DNA of 64,000 bases from Combretum micranthum (Eukaryota > Streptophyta > Magnoliopsida > Myrtales > Combretaceae): contig JAMXBD010000404.1 in the NCBI GenBank assembly GCA_024138025.1, positions 434,001 to 498,000 on the forward strand, in the 5' to 3' direction. Both the position numbers and the translations under genes were made by a program. Below, piece by piece: positions 39,192-49,097 of the stretch (within the stretch, counting starts at the first letter, position 1; each line of letters begins with the position of its first letter). Below the pieces are notes generated by a model. That model was given only the letters and a program-made list of their open reading frames with translations, did no database searches and was not told the origin of the DNA.

Positions 39192-39261
39192 GTGAACCCG
39201 TGGATGGTGACGATTTACCTCCGGACTATTATTACTAGAAGAACGGAGTACCAATGGCGGA
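39192..39261 (+). other. Exon-like island of L6
   Basis: After ATATGAATAG and before GTGAGTTT; 70 bp. It reads G-E-P-V-D-G-D-D-L-P-P-D-Y-Y-Y then TAG, with ATGGCGGA at the donor. Joined to acceptor 39965 the ATG would give a 20-codon frame ending R-Y-R-S, like the L5 product ending R-Y-R-R. Confidence 0.5.
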
Positions 39262-39558
39262 GTGAGTTTTTCTTCCCAATTCATTTATTGTATGTGCTTG
39301 TAAATTAGTGCACTAGAATGTAGGCCAATTGAATGGAATATGAATGATGGGGATTAATGGGAAATTATATGATTGATGATGATGTGAGAACACAAATTAA
39401 GAATATCGAAACCGGGTGATAAACTTTGATTATATAGTTAGCTATGATGGATTGTCTGATAAATTGATTGATCGCCTAAGTAAATTGGCTTAATCAACTA
39501 CTTGAGTTAATGATAAATTGACATGTGCATATCACAAGGGGATGGAGCATGAGCATTT

Positions 39559-39735
39559 GTAGGTTAGTCGTGAACCATAAACGACATCGAATAATCGTAG
39601 GTTAGTCGTGAACCATAAACGACATCGAATAATCGTAGGTTAGTCGTGAACCATAAACGACATCGAATAATCGTAGGTTAGTCGTGAACCATAAACGACA
39701 TCGAATAATCGTAGGTTAGCCGTGAACCATAAACG
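39559..39735 (+). repeat. 38-bp tandem hairpin array in L6
   Basis: Four full copies (starts 39559, 39597, 39635, 39673) and a partial fifth at 39711. Each contains GTCGTGAACCATAAACGAC, a 5-bp inverted stem. The full copies look identical, so the expansion is recent. Not CRISPR: there are no unique spacers. Confidence 0.9.
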
Positions 39736-39800
39736 GGATATTGTTAGTACCGCAGTATTCGTTAATCTGCTAACCCGGGATGGAGGGCGCAATTCCATCC

Positions 39801-39827
39801 ACATATGATTTCCGGTTGGTCATATGT
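39801..39827 (+). other. Covarying hairpin in L6
   Basis: ACATATGA, loop TTTCCGGTTGG, TCATATGT; a perfect 8-bp stem just after the tandem array and the GGAGGGCGC motif. Confidence 0.55.
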
Positions 39828-40348
39828 ATGTTGAACTCATGTGTTTGATGCATACACTTGCTTGATTAATAACTTGATTGAATTATTGTGACATAAATGT
39901 TTTTGTGGGAGATTACACTCACTAAGCTAGTTAGCTTACGTCCCTACAGTCCATTCCTTTTGCAGCTTACACATTCATGGCTTAGGCGACGAGACCCGGC
40001 TGAACAGGTACCGAAGCTAGGAGTTTTCCCTAGAAGTTGTAATTTCTGTATTAGACTTCCTTAGAAAACTTCTAAGACTTGGATGACTGTAATAGACCGT
40101 TAAATATTCTTTTGCGGGGGAATGCCCCTTAGAATTTGTAATATTTGTTTATGTTTCATGAATTATATCCTATTGCCTATGCATGCCAAATTAAGCTTTT
40201 ATCTCCATTCGGACTTGTACTCTATTGTGTAAAGGTATGCCTTACATCTATATGAGACTCTCGAAAGACTAAGGTGGTAATTCGGGAATCTTATATGGCA
40301 TGTGGCGGACTGTTACGTTTAGGGTACCCTATGGGGCGTGACAATATC

Positions 40349-41930
40349 TCGGGGGAGGATTTTAGCAACAAGATAATTTGCAAAATTTGCAAACCAAGGA
40401 GTATCAGAATTTCTTACCTTTCTTATTGTAAACAACCGTTCTTCCGGAAATTCATCATTAATCTCTTCCTCTTTTAATTCTTCTAAACAAGGGTTTTCCA
40501 ATCGTGACAAATGATCAGCTGCAAGATTTTCTGCCCCCTTTTTGTCTCGGATTTCCAAATCAAATTCTTGTAGATGGAGAATCCAACGGATGAGGCGTGG
40601 TTTTGCATCTGTCTTTAACAAAAGGTATTTAAGAGCATAATGGTCAGTATAAACTATTACCTTTGATAGAATCAAATATGGTCGGAACTTGTCAAAGGCA
40701 AACACCACAGCCAACAACTCCTTTTCCGTAGTGGTGTAGTTTTCTTGGGCACTGTTGAGAGTCCTACTAGCATAGTAGATGGGTTGAAAATGCTTTTCTT
40801 TTCTTTGTCCCAAGACTGCCCCAACAGCATAATCACTTGCATCACACATCAGTTCAAACGGTAAATTCCAATCCGGAGCGATCATGATTGGTGCACTAAT
40901 CAGATGCTTTTTGAGGAGGTCGAATGCTTCAAGACAATCTTGACTAAACTCAAACTGTACATCCTTTTCCAAGAGTCTTGTGAGAGGTCGGGCTATCTTG
41001 GAGAAGTCTTTTATGAACCTCCTATAAAAGCCTGCATGACCGAGAAAACTACGAATTGCCTTGATTGATGTTGGAGGAGGAAGATTGGAAATAATCTCAA
41101 CCTTGGCTTGATCAACTTCAATTCCCTTGTGAGATACTTTATGTCCGAGAACTATGCCTTCTTTGCACATGAAGTGGCATTTCTCCCAATTAAGCACAAG
41201 ATTAGTTTGTTCACAGCGGATCAATACTTTCTTCAAATTTTCAAGACAATTGCTGAATGAATCTCCAAAAACGGAAAAATCATCCATAAATACTTCCATA
41301 ATGTTTTCCACCAAATCTTCAAAAATGGCCAACATGCACCTTTGAAATGTGGCTGGTGCATTACAAAGCCCAAAAGGCATTCTCCTATAGGCATAAGTGC
41401 CATAGGGACAAGTGAACATCGTCTTTTCTTGATCCTCCAGAGCAATTGGTATTTGGAAGTAACATACCATCCAAATAGCAATAAAACATATAACCTGCAA
41501 GCCTTTCTAACATTTGATCAATGAAAGGTAAAGGGAAATGGTCCTTGCGAGTAGCTTCATTAAGCCGTCTATAATCAATGCATACTCGCCAACCTGTGAC
41601 TGTCCTCATCGGATCAGCTCATTTCTTTCATTCAGGACCACAGTCATCCCTCCTTTCTTAGGCACCACTTGTACTGGACTTACCCAAGAACTGTCAAAAT
41701 TGGGTAAATCAACCCGGCATCCAGAAGTTTAATTACTTCTTTCTTTACCACTTCTTTCATATTTGGATTCAACCTTCTCTGGGGTTGAACAACTGGTTTG
41801 AATCCTTCTTCCATCAAAATTTTTATGAGTGCCAAAAAGAAGGTTTATACCTTTAATGTCGGATATCTTCCACGCAATTGCTTGCTTATGCTCCTTAAGA
41901 ATTGTCAAATTGCTCTTTTTGTTCACTGTT
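40349..41930 (-). pseudogene. Athila reverse transcriptase and RNase H
   Basis: Minus strand. The RT N-terminus near 41920-41730 (A-W-K-I-S-D-I-K-G-I) is in one frame, V-C-I-D-Y-R-R-L-N near 41590 in another, and from about 41500 one long frame runs to the L6 insertion. It has the RT motifs R-M-P-F-G-L-C-N-A-P-A-T-F and F-M-D-D-F-S-V-F (the Y/F-x-D-D active site), then G-F-Y-R-R-F-I-K-D-F. RNase H follows with C-D-A-S-D-Y-A-V-G and T-E-K-E-L-L-A-V-V. The catalytic sequences look intact in the long frame; the breaks are upstream, near 41730-41610 and 41500. Confidence 0.88.
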
Positions 41931-42288
41931 TAAATCTGAGATATGATCACCGGTAGTTTTGAATTTTCTTCCAGAAAAGCGTACTCCAAATACTCAGGAA
42001 GTTGCTTCATTTCCCAAAACCGTGTTCTATAATGGAGGCTTCAATTTCTTCTCATCTTTATGATAATCCTCGAACCCTTGTTTCTTTATCAACTCCTCAT
42101 GCTTCTCCAATGAGCTATCACATCTTGTACATCAGGGTTCACTACTTCTTTTTCACAAATCAAACTTAACTCTAGAACATCTTGCATAATATATGCTGCA
42201 CATATCCACCACAGAAGCATCATAAGATCAATGCTAAAACAAGAATCATCACATACCATGGGCTTTTTCATCACTGTTGGAATTTGTA

Positions 42289-42860
42289 CTATAAGCTCTT
42301 CATCACCAACCCGAATGTCAACCTTCCATCTCCAACATCTATGACAGCTCTAGCAGTAGCTAGGAAAGGCCGTCCCAAAATTAAGCACTTCCCATCCTCA
42401 TCCGTTTCAAGAATCACAAAGTCAACCGGGAATATAAAATTCCCAACTTTTACCAATAAATCCTCAATAATTCCTTTGGGAAGCTTAACCGATCTATCGG
42501 CTAATTGCAAACTAATTCTTGTAGAACGAGGCTCACCTAAACCCAGCTTTCTAGTAAGGCATTAAATTGATGCTTGCCCCTAAATCCGCTAGAGCTTTCT
42601 CAACAGAAAGTTCTCCAATGACACACGGGATTGTGAAACATCCCGGATCTTTCAATTTAGCTGGTAGTTTGTTTTGGATTATTGCTGAACATTCCGCCCC
42701 AACTAGCAGTAGACACATCCTCAAGCTTCCTTTTGTTGGATAATAATTCCTTAAGGAATTTGGCATACTTTGGCATTTGAGAAAGTGCCTCCACCAATGG
42801 TATGTTGATGTGAAGTTGCTTGAACAGTTCCAAGAACTTCTCGAACTGTTCCTTGTCACG
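42289..42860 (-). pseudogene. Athila aspartic protease region
   Basis: Minus strand. Two frames: one contains [11 protein letters not shown] (the D-[S/T/L]-G-A active-site motif) near 42560, the other [13 protein letters not shown] near 42370, the second protease signature. A frameshift near 42540 separates them. It lies between gag and RT, as in other Ty3/gypsy elements. The following 350 bp to the RT has no open frame. Confidence 0.8.
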
Positions 42861-44367
42861 ATCTTGATGAAGACGAGCAGGATAAGGAATAGGAGGGGTA
42901 TAGACTCTTACTTCAGAGGGTTGTTCTTTTGAAAACTTCTTTTCATCAGGATTTGAAATTTTTTCTCCTTCCGGTTCCTTCCTTTTCCTTGATTCCACTT
43001 CTTTTCCACTCCTTAAAGTGATTGCTTTTGCCTGTTCCCTTGGATTTTCCTCAGTATTGCTAGGAAGTGACCCAGGTTGCCTCTCAGATAGCATCTTGGC
43101 CAGCTGTCCAATTTGATTTTCCAGAGTATGAATAGAGGCTTCTTGGTTCCGATAGCGAGATTCTGAGGTATGGATAAATTTGGTCATCAATTCTTCCAAG
43201 CTAGGTTTCTTTTCTTGTGGAGGTGGTGGTGGTAATTGTGGAAGCTGTTGTGGAGGCGGAAGCTGTGGCTTTTGAAATCCGGGTGGAAAATTTGAAAAAT
43301 TCTGCCTTTGCACATTTTGGTTGTTGGCATATGAAAAGTTTGGATGATTTCTCCACCTTGGTTGTATGTTTGACTATATGGATTATTTTGATATCTTCCT
43401 TGGTTTCCCACATAATCCACTTGCTCCGGAGCGTCAAGAAGGTAATTTTCAGCAACAAAATTTCCAGATTGTACTGGAATTGCTTGTGAGTTCTTTGCTT
43501 CCATTACCTGTTTACTCAAAGCATCCATTTTAGCAAGTATAGTAGTCATCATATCGATTTCATGCATTCCTGAAACTTTTTGCTTCCCTTGTTGTTACCC
43601 CATTGATAATTGTTCTTTGCCATGTCCTCAAAGAGCTTTAGTGAATCTTCGGGGGTCTTGGAATTCAAAGTACCACCAGCTGCAGCATCAACCAATTGGC
43701 GAGTTGTTGTATTCAGACCATTGTAAAAGGTCTGAACTTGCATCCAATTTGGTACCTGGTGATGAGGACATTTCCTTAGTAAATCCTTCCACCTTTGCCA
43801 TGCATCATAAAAGTCTCAGAATCCTGTTGATTAATGACGAGATGTCATTTCTCAATTTACGGTTTTGGATGGTGGAAAATAGTTGTCAAGAAATTGCTCC
43901 ACCATATTGTTCCATGTTGTTATGGCTCCCGGACCCAATGAGGATAACCATTGTTTGGCTCTTCCTCTCAATGAGAAAGGAAATAGACGGAGCCTCACTG
44001 CATCATCTGTTACCCCATTGTTCTTGAATGTCTCACAAATTTCCAAAAATGTCTGAATATGAGCATGTGGATCTTCATCAGGTAAACCGTCAAATTGACA
44101 ATATTGTTGCAGCATCTGAATCACCACACTTTTAATTTCAAAATTGTTTGCCGCAATGGGCGGTTTCACCACAGTTGGGCCAGTACCATCCAGAGTAGGT
44201 CTAGCATAATCCAAGTTGGTTTTGGGAACTTCTTCATTGTTGTCAGCCATGAGTGGATCTATCAATTCTCTAGCAACTTCTCTTGTGTTACTCCTTAACC
44301 TTTTGTGGAATGTTCTGTCTATCTCCGGATCAAAATCTAGAAGTCTTGAAGAGGAACTTCTTGTCAT
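42657..44367 (-). pseudogene. Athila gag
   Basis: Starts at the ATG at 44367 (M-T-R-S-S-S-S-R-L-L-D-F). The frame 44367-43852 contains the retrotransposon Gag core: R-L-R-L-F-P-F-S-L-R-G-R-A-K-Q-W-L and N-M-V-E-Q-F-L-D-N-Y-F-P-P. It then stops, and the gene goes on in other frames (43743-43549, 43567-43187, 43313-42657). The C-terminal part has a proline-rich run, L-E-N-Q-I-G-Q-L-A-K-M-L and I-N-I-P-L-V-E-A-L-S-Q-M-P-K-Y-A-K-F. At least three frameshifts. No zinc knuckle was seen, as is usual for Athila Gag. Confidence 0.85.
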
Positions 44368-44470
44368 GCACTACAAAATATTAGAGATTGGAGTTAGATT
44401 TATTCTTTCTTCTTTTTTTTTTATAAAAGTTAGATTAGCAGAAATAAAGTTTTCCTAATATTACTCAAAT
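44368..44470 (-). other. Athila leader
   Basis: A short stretch between primer site and gag start. It includes a T-run on the plus strand at 44411-44421. No feature. Confidence 0.5.
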
Positions 44471-44488
44471 TCCCCGGCAACGGTGCCA
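44471..44488 (-). promoter_or_regulatory. Primer binding site, tRNA-Asp
   Basis: The minus strand reads TGGCACCGTTGCCGGGGA, complementary to the 3' end of plant tRNA-Asp with one mismatch (canonical TGGCGCCGTTGCCGGGGA). It lies 6 nt inside the 5' LTR. tRNA-Asp priming is typical of Athila. Confidence 0.88.
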
Positions 44489-44494
44489 AAAACT

Positions 44495-45968
44495 TGATGA
44501 TTGGTTTTTACCTTCAAGTGTAGTTTTAAATTTATAAAGTCCCATTCTTAATTCACTATAAAGGTAATAGGCAGTGTACCTATCGTAAATATAGTATAGC
44601 TTCTAAAAATCGGGATCGTCCTCAGGGAATAGGCAAATACTAGTACTAAATCGTATTCTACTATCTAACTGAACAATTTTGATGATTTTACTACTTTATC
44701 TAATTTTCTTTAGAACACTATTAACACAGCTCCAATAAACAAACAAAATTCAATTAAGATCTAATAATCCAGGTTTTGTCTTACTTTCAATTTATCATGT
44801 GAATCATTGACAATCCATATTAGATAATTAAGATTAGTTCTTAAGCTATAGAGTTCCTTGAGCAAATTATTAATTCTTTCGAATCTAACAACTTATCTAA
44901 ACCTAGGTTAATCGATTAGGATGTCTCCTCAACCAATAGCAACCTAAATTTGCATTAATAACATAAACTCTTAAAAATAGAAGATTTTCTATGTCTAGAA
45001 TTATAAACAATTTCAATTGCATAGATCAATTTATAAAAGTAATCTTTCAATTAACTTTAATGAAAATTATACATAAGCTTGCATTCCGGATATACAAACT
45101 TAAGAAACGGTTAACAAACATGCAATTGAACAAAAGAACTTCATTATTTCATTAAGAACAAAGTCTCAACACATGATAAATATGAAATTCGACAAAACCC
45201 AGATCTAAAAGACTACTCTTTCATAGTAACTAATAGTAATACATGAAATTCAAAATAGAAATTCGAACTCATGATACTACCTGAAAAGATTATAGCTCAA
45301 AAGTGTCGGATCTTCAATCCTTGATGATCTTGATTTGTTATTGGAATCTCCAGAACTTCCTTCTCTTTTGAAAACTCTTGTTATCAAAATCTTGTGTGTC
45401 CTCTTTCTCTTCCATAATCTCCTTTTTATAATCATCTTCAATTGAATGGAATTAATTGCTCTTGATGAGGAGAGATGAAAGGTTTTGGAGGTTATGAGTC
45501 CCTTGACTTTTCAAGTAACACTCCTTCCATAACCGAAATAAACGTTTCTGTATTAACTAGGAGGTTACTGTATTTAAAAAGTCATTTTCTCATTGAATGA
45601 CTTTCTATTAAATTGACAGGGTGAGTGACAGGTCATGTCTCACAAATGTCCTTTGCAAAGTTCAATTTCCAGGTTGACATGGTTTGAGACAGGTCATGTC
45701 TTACAAATGTCTTTCAAAAGCTTGATTTTTATCCTTTTAATTTTGCTTCCTCCTTGTAATGGTTGAAAGACATGGCTTGATCTTGTCATGTTGAGTTCTT
45801 CTTAATCCAAATTTTGCATTTTTGACCCGTCTTTGCTTTCCTTGAAAAATATTTCCTTTAAAGACCTGAAAGCATACATTAATGTTTTGAAGTGCCAAAT
45901 TCTTAATAAAAATGATCAATAAAGGTTCATTTTGGCATTCGCAATATATGAATAAATTTGGTTTATCA
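44495..45968 (-). repeat. Athila 5' LTR
   Basis: 1474 bp with the same ends as the copy at 29763-31231. Differences include a small indel near 44985, an added TTGAGACAGG-type piece near 45684, and scattered transitions. Confidence 0.93.
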
Positions 45969-45973
45969 GAGAG

Positions 45974-46347
45974 CATGCGGTGGTCGTCTTTTTGGGACAC
46001 TTCTCAACTTTGTGACGAGGGTCCCCACAGAGGTAACACTTGAATTGAAGTCGTGGGCACTGCATAGGGTAATGCTTTCCCTTACATTTTCAACATTATA
46101 TCTTATCCAATATTATGTCTTCTTCCTTGTTTGGGTCATCATCCAAGTGAAGTGTTCTGACTTCTTGACTCGGGGTCATTGCAACATAAAACTCCAATTC
46201 CTTATTATTTCTTTCTTACCTTCTCCTTTGAGCATTTTCTATTCGTGCTCTTTCTAGCAATTATTGGATTTTCCCATTTTGTTTCTGAAGGTTCTCTTTT
46301 TCTTTAAGGTTACCAAATTTATATTTGATCTTGTTTATAGTTTCCAT
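45974..46347 (-). pseudogene. Three-CCHC zinc-knuckle gene, N-terminal part
   Basis: Opens at the ATG at 46347 (M-E-T-I-N-K-I-K-Y-K) and stays largely in one frame down to the Athila junction and on to the TAG at 29480, about 215 codons. Four in-frame stops are seen, one in the first knuckle (TGA at a Trp-like codon). The charged N-terminus could form a coiled coil. The first knuckle reads C-x-K-C-K-G-K-H-Y-P-M-Q-C, the second C-Y-L-C-G-D-P-R-H-K-V-E-K-C, and the third begins at the break. CCHC knuckles bind single-stranded nucleic acid in Gag and in CNBP-like proteins. No capsid domain is visible, so a host zinc-knuckle relic is as likely as Gag. Confidence 0.55.
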
Positions 46348-47050
46348 AGCTCGGTTTTTGTAAGCCCCTATATTTTTTATAATAAGCAAACCCTAAGAAC
46401 CGGAAGTCAAAACGAAATCCTAAAGTTAACCTAGTTCTATGTTTAGTCTAGTGAATCTAGATCTGGCAATCCCATATTCTTAAACCCTAGAAAATGAAAT
46501 TGAAATAATTGTGGAATATTGTTCGTAATAACATAAGAAAGCTTAAAAATATCAGATTCATAATTTTCTAGTGTCTTTCGGATCCAACCGGGATCAATTT
46601 TCAAAAACCGTGCCCTGGTGCACCGAATAGTGAAAATATTCCGACAACACCAATAGACTCGTAAAAATATAAGGTTTTCAAAAATATCAGATTTAGAATT
46701 TTTTGGTAACTGAAAATATCAGATATAGGTCGTTTATGTGTATTTTCTTTACTACCAATATTTTAATTGTCTAGTCTACTATTCATAGTACTTTTCTACT
46801 ATTCATCTATCTCTACTTTTTCTTACACTCTATTCTTACACACTACCATACTTATACCTTACAATTTACCTTCCCTATACAACTTTAATCACATCACACT
46901 TTACACATTACTTCTTTTATTACAAAACAAACAAAATAAATCAATTTCCCCCTCTTACACAAGCAAAACCGGCACCATCCCTCTCTCCATCCATCCAATT
47001 TTATTTTCTTTTCTAATTTATTTAATTACATCTAATTTCCACTCCAAAAC

Positions 47051-47064
47051 TCTATAAATTCCCC
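47051..47064 (+). promoter_or_regulatory. TATA box of L7
   Basis: TCTATAAATTCCCC, 59 bp before the copia insertion in the leader. Confidence 0.65.
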
Positions 47065-47109
47065 ATTCCTTCTTCATTCTTTCACACAATTCATTTCCTA
47101 CACAAACTC

Positions 47110-47347
47110 TGAAAGTGTTTTGAAATCACCACACTATTTTGTGGTGAGAGCCTTTCATATATATATATATATATATATATGTTTACAGATGGTATAAGAG
47201 AATAAATACACATAAATATTGATTACAAAATAAATGAAAGAGTCAGCCATTCAAACTCCTATAAATGATTGGTCAAAGGGTGCATTTAATTAAGGTTCAA
47301 AGAATGCATTTGTGGTATGCCTTAGATTAAGCAGAGAATCCTCAACA
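47110..47347 (-). repeat. Copia 3' LTR
   Basis: 238 bp. An inverted pair CACCACA/TGTGGTG sits near 47127-47147. It contains a (TA)n run at 47158-47179 that is longer than in the 5' LTR. Confidence 0.9.
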
Positions 47348-47362
47348 TCCCCCCGCAAGCTA
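47348..47362 (-). promoter_or_regulatory. Polypurine tract of copia element
   Basis: The minus strand reads CTTGCGGGGGGA followed by TG of the LTR. Expected plus-strand primer. Confidence 0.75.
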
Positions 47363-48017
47363 AGCGTCAGATTTGAGCAGACGTGAAGCTTGAAGCAGAA
47401 AAATTAAAAAAGAGGCCGATGTATACTTTTGGTGAAGATATAGGCAACCTGTAAGTGAGAGGGCACATACTGAGTGCGAAGTTTACCATCAATAACAAGT
47501 TCACGAAGAAAATGGTAGTCTAACTTGACATGCTTGGCTCGCTTGTGAGAGATGGGGTTAGAACTCATAAAAATTGCACTTTTATTATCACAGAGAAGAA
47601 CAGGCTGCTGTGGAAGAGAAATTCTAAGGTCACGAAGAAGATGTGTGAGCCAAAGAAGTTCAGCGGCAGTGAGAACGAGGGCACAATACTCAAACTCATG
47701 GCTTGAACGAGAAACAGTAGGTTGCTTCTTGGCACTCCAAGAAACCAAGTTATTGCTAAGGAAAATAGAATAACCAGAAGTAGAGCGACGAGTGTCAGGA
47801 CATCCTACCCAGTCGACATCAGAATAAGCAACTAAAGCACTAGGAGCAGCAGATGGACTAAAAGTGAGGCCAAAATGCAGTGTGCCCTTAACATAGCGAA
47901 GAATGTGTTTCATAGCAAGAAAATGGTCTTCAGTTGGAGAGTGCAGAAATTGACTAACAGAGTTTATGGCATAAGCAATATCAGGACGCGTGATAGTTAA
48001 ATACTGGAGAGCACCAA
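47363..48017 (-). pseudogene. Copia RNase H and RT C-terminus
   Basis: The frame 47913-47404 begins K-H-I-L-R-Y-V-K-G-T and has the RNase H motifs Y-S-D-V-D-W-V-G-C, R-S-S-H-E-F-E-Y-C-A-L and L-L-C-D-N-K-S-A-I. The usual Y-S-D-A-D-W shows an A-to-V change. The end is H-K-R-A-K-H-V-K-L-D-Y-H-F followed by the D-I-x-T-K-like motif I-F-T-K. A frameshift near 48020 separates it from RT. Confidence 0.85.
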
Positions 48018-48576
48018 CTAGAGAGCGTAAAAAGTAGGATTCGAAAACAGAGGACCGTCAGAAGACAGGTGCTGAGAGATAACCATGGGGGTGTGAACAG
48101 GCTTGCTATCAAGTAACTGAGCTACTGTGAGAATATCCCGTGCATATTTGAGCTGACTGATAAATAGACCATCAGTAGTGGATGTAGCCTCTAGACCAAG
48201 AAAGTAACTGAGAGAACCCAAATCCTTAGTAGCAAATTCAAAATGAAGCTTACGAATAAATCTATCAAGAAGAGAAGAGTTATTGCCTGTAATAATGATG
48301 TCATCAACATTAAGGAGAAAATAAATAATGTCAGACTGCTTGTGAAAGACAAAAAGTGATGTGTCGGCACGACTGGAATAAAAACCAAGTTGAATAAGAA
48401 AAGAGCTAAGTCGTTGAAACCAGGCATGAGGAGCTTGTTTGAGACCATAAAGAGCTTTCTTCAACTGACAAACATGATTGGGAAAGCGAGGGTCAATATA
48501 CCCGAGAGGCTGTTCCATAAATATAGGTTTAGTAAGATGACCATTAAGAAACGCATTCTTCACATCAAGTTGGCGG
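48018..48576 (-). pseudogene. Copia reverse transcriptase, palm part
   Basis: Minus strand: K-N-A-F-L-N-G-H-L, L-Y-G-L-K-Q-A-P and F-L-L-N-V-D-D-I-I-I-T. The active-site tyrosine of Y-V-D-D is Asn here, which would inactivate it. The preceding Q-L-D-V-K is separated from upstream RT by the palindromic insertion at 48577-49097. Confidence 0.88.
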
Positions 48577-48769
48577 TGTCACACCCCGCCCCTGTAGGCG
48601 ACGGCAATGTGATGCCAGGGCAGGCAAACCCACACTGGCCCCCTAGTGATAATGGCCGACACCACCATTGCATCATGGTAACCCTAACCAACGCATGCCC
48701 CGCAGGGTATCACGGGCACTATAGGTATTGTTACCCTCAGGATGAGTTGAACCCAGTCTGCAGACTTCA

Positions 48770-48834
48770 GGGATCGAACCCATGACCTGAGGCTTTTGCC
48801 TGCCCCAAAGGCAGCACCTCTTACCAATTGAGCT
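48770..48834 (-). promoter_or_regulatory. tRNA-like pol III boxes, left arm
   Basis: Minus strand: GCTCAATTGG near the centre and GGGTTCGATCCC near 48772-48783. The spacing is about 55 nt, a little longer than in a standard tRNA. Confidence 0.5.
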
Positions 48835-48838
48835 GCAG

Positions 48839-48904
48839 TAGCTCAATTGGTAAGAGGTGTTGCCTTTGGGGTAGGCAAAAGCCTTAGGTCTGGGGTTCGA
48901 ATCT
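48839..48904 (+). promoter_or_regulatory. tRNA-like pol III boxes, right arm
   Basis: A box TAGCTCAATTGG at 48839-48850; B box GGTTCGAATC at 48894-48903. The anticodon-like loop region CCTTTGGGG resembles no isoacceptor well enough to name. Confidence 0.55.
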
Positions 48905-49097
48905 TAGAGTCTGCAGACTGGGTTCAACTCTGCCTAAGGGTAACAATACCTATAGTGCCCGTGATACCCTGTGGGCATGCGTTGGTTGAGGTCACCATGA
49001 TGTAATGGTGGTGTCGGCCATCATCACTAGGGGGCCAGTGGTGGGTTTGCCTACCCTGGCATCGCATCGCCGTCGCTTGCGGGGGCGGGGTGTGACA

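Larger units (their letters stand above)
36844..40343 (+). mobile_element. Solo LTR L6, inside Athila pol
   Basis: A 3500-bp LTR from TGTAAACCCCGG to TGGGGCGTGACA, flanked by ATATC at 36839-36843 and 40344-40348, antisense to the Athila pol it splits. It has TATA 37541, donor CAA|GTAAGT at 37713, hairpin box about 39058-39085, island 39192-39261, a 38-bp tandem array 39559-39735, covarying hairpin 39801-39827 and acceptor TTTTGCAG at 39965. Unlike most copies its leader has one ATG (37604) that stays open to the donor. Confidence 0.94.
29763..45968 (-). mobile_element. Athila-type Ty3/gypsy retrotransposon, split by L6
   Basis: Flanked by GAGAG at 29758-29762 and 45969-45973. Length is 16,206 bp, or about 12.7 kb without the nested solo LTR. 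Order on the minus strand: 5' LTR, tRNA-Asp primer site, gag, protease, RT-RNase H, integrase, hairpin repeats, ORF-1-like gene, polypurine tract, 3' LTR. The primer site, integrase C-terminus (V-N-G-Q-R-L-K) and extra downstream ORF fit the Athila clade. LTRs differ by roughly 2% by eye. gag-pol and the third gene have several frameshifts and stops, so the copy is dead. Confidence 0.93.
48577..49097. mobile_element. 521-bp palindromic foldback element with tRNA-like arms
   Basis: Two arms of exactly 258 bp (48577-48834 and 48840-49097), about 90% identical by eye and inverted, around GCAGT. Ends are TGTCACACCCCGCCCC and GGGGCGGGGTGTGACA. GGCGG (48572-48576) and GGTGG (49098-49102) look like a 5-bp target duplication with one change; setting one copy aside restores the copia RT frame H-Q-L-D-V-K. 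Each arm begins at the centre with a tRNA-like segment (A box TAGCTCAATTGG-like, B box GGTTCGA) reading outward. There is no poly-A tail. It is therefore neither an ordinary SINE nor a typical MITE. Confidence 0.85.

Noticed and set aside
39559..39735. Regular 38-bp repeats that could suggest a CRISPR array
   Set aside because: Copies are directly adjacent without unique spacers and lie inside a plant LTR.
29763..45968. Athila as already defective before insertion, judged by its many frameshifts
   Set aside because: The LTR pair also shows several small indels, so decay after insertion explains the number of breaks well enough.
47158..47179. (TA)n microsatellite as an independent feature
   Set aside because: It is part of the copia LTR and present, shorter, in the partner LTR.
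48835..48915. Functional tRNA gene
   Set aside because: A and B boxes are present, but the D and T stems are mismatched, A-B spacing is long and the sequence is part of a 258-bp repeated arm.
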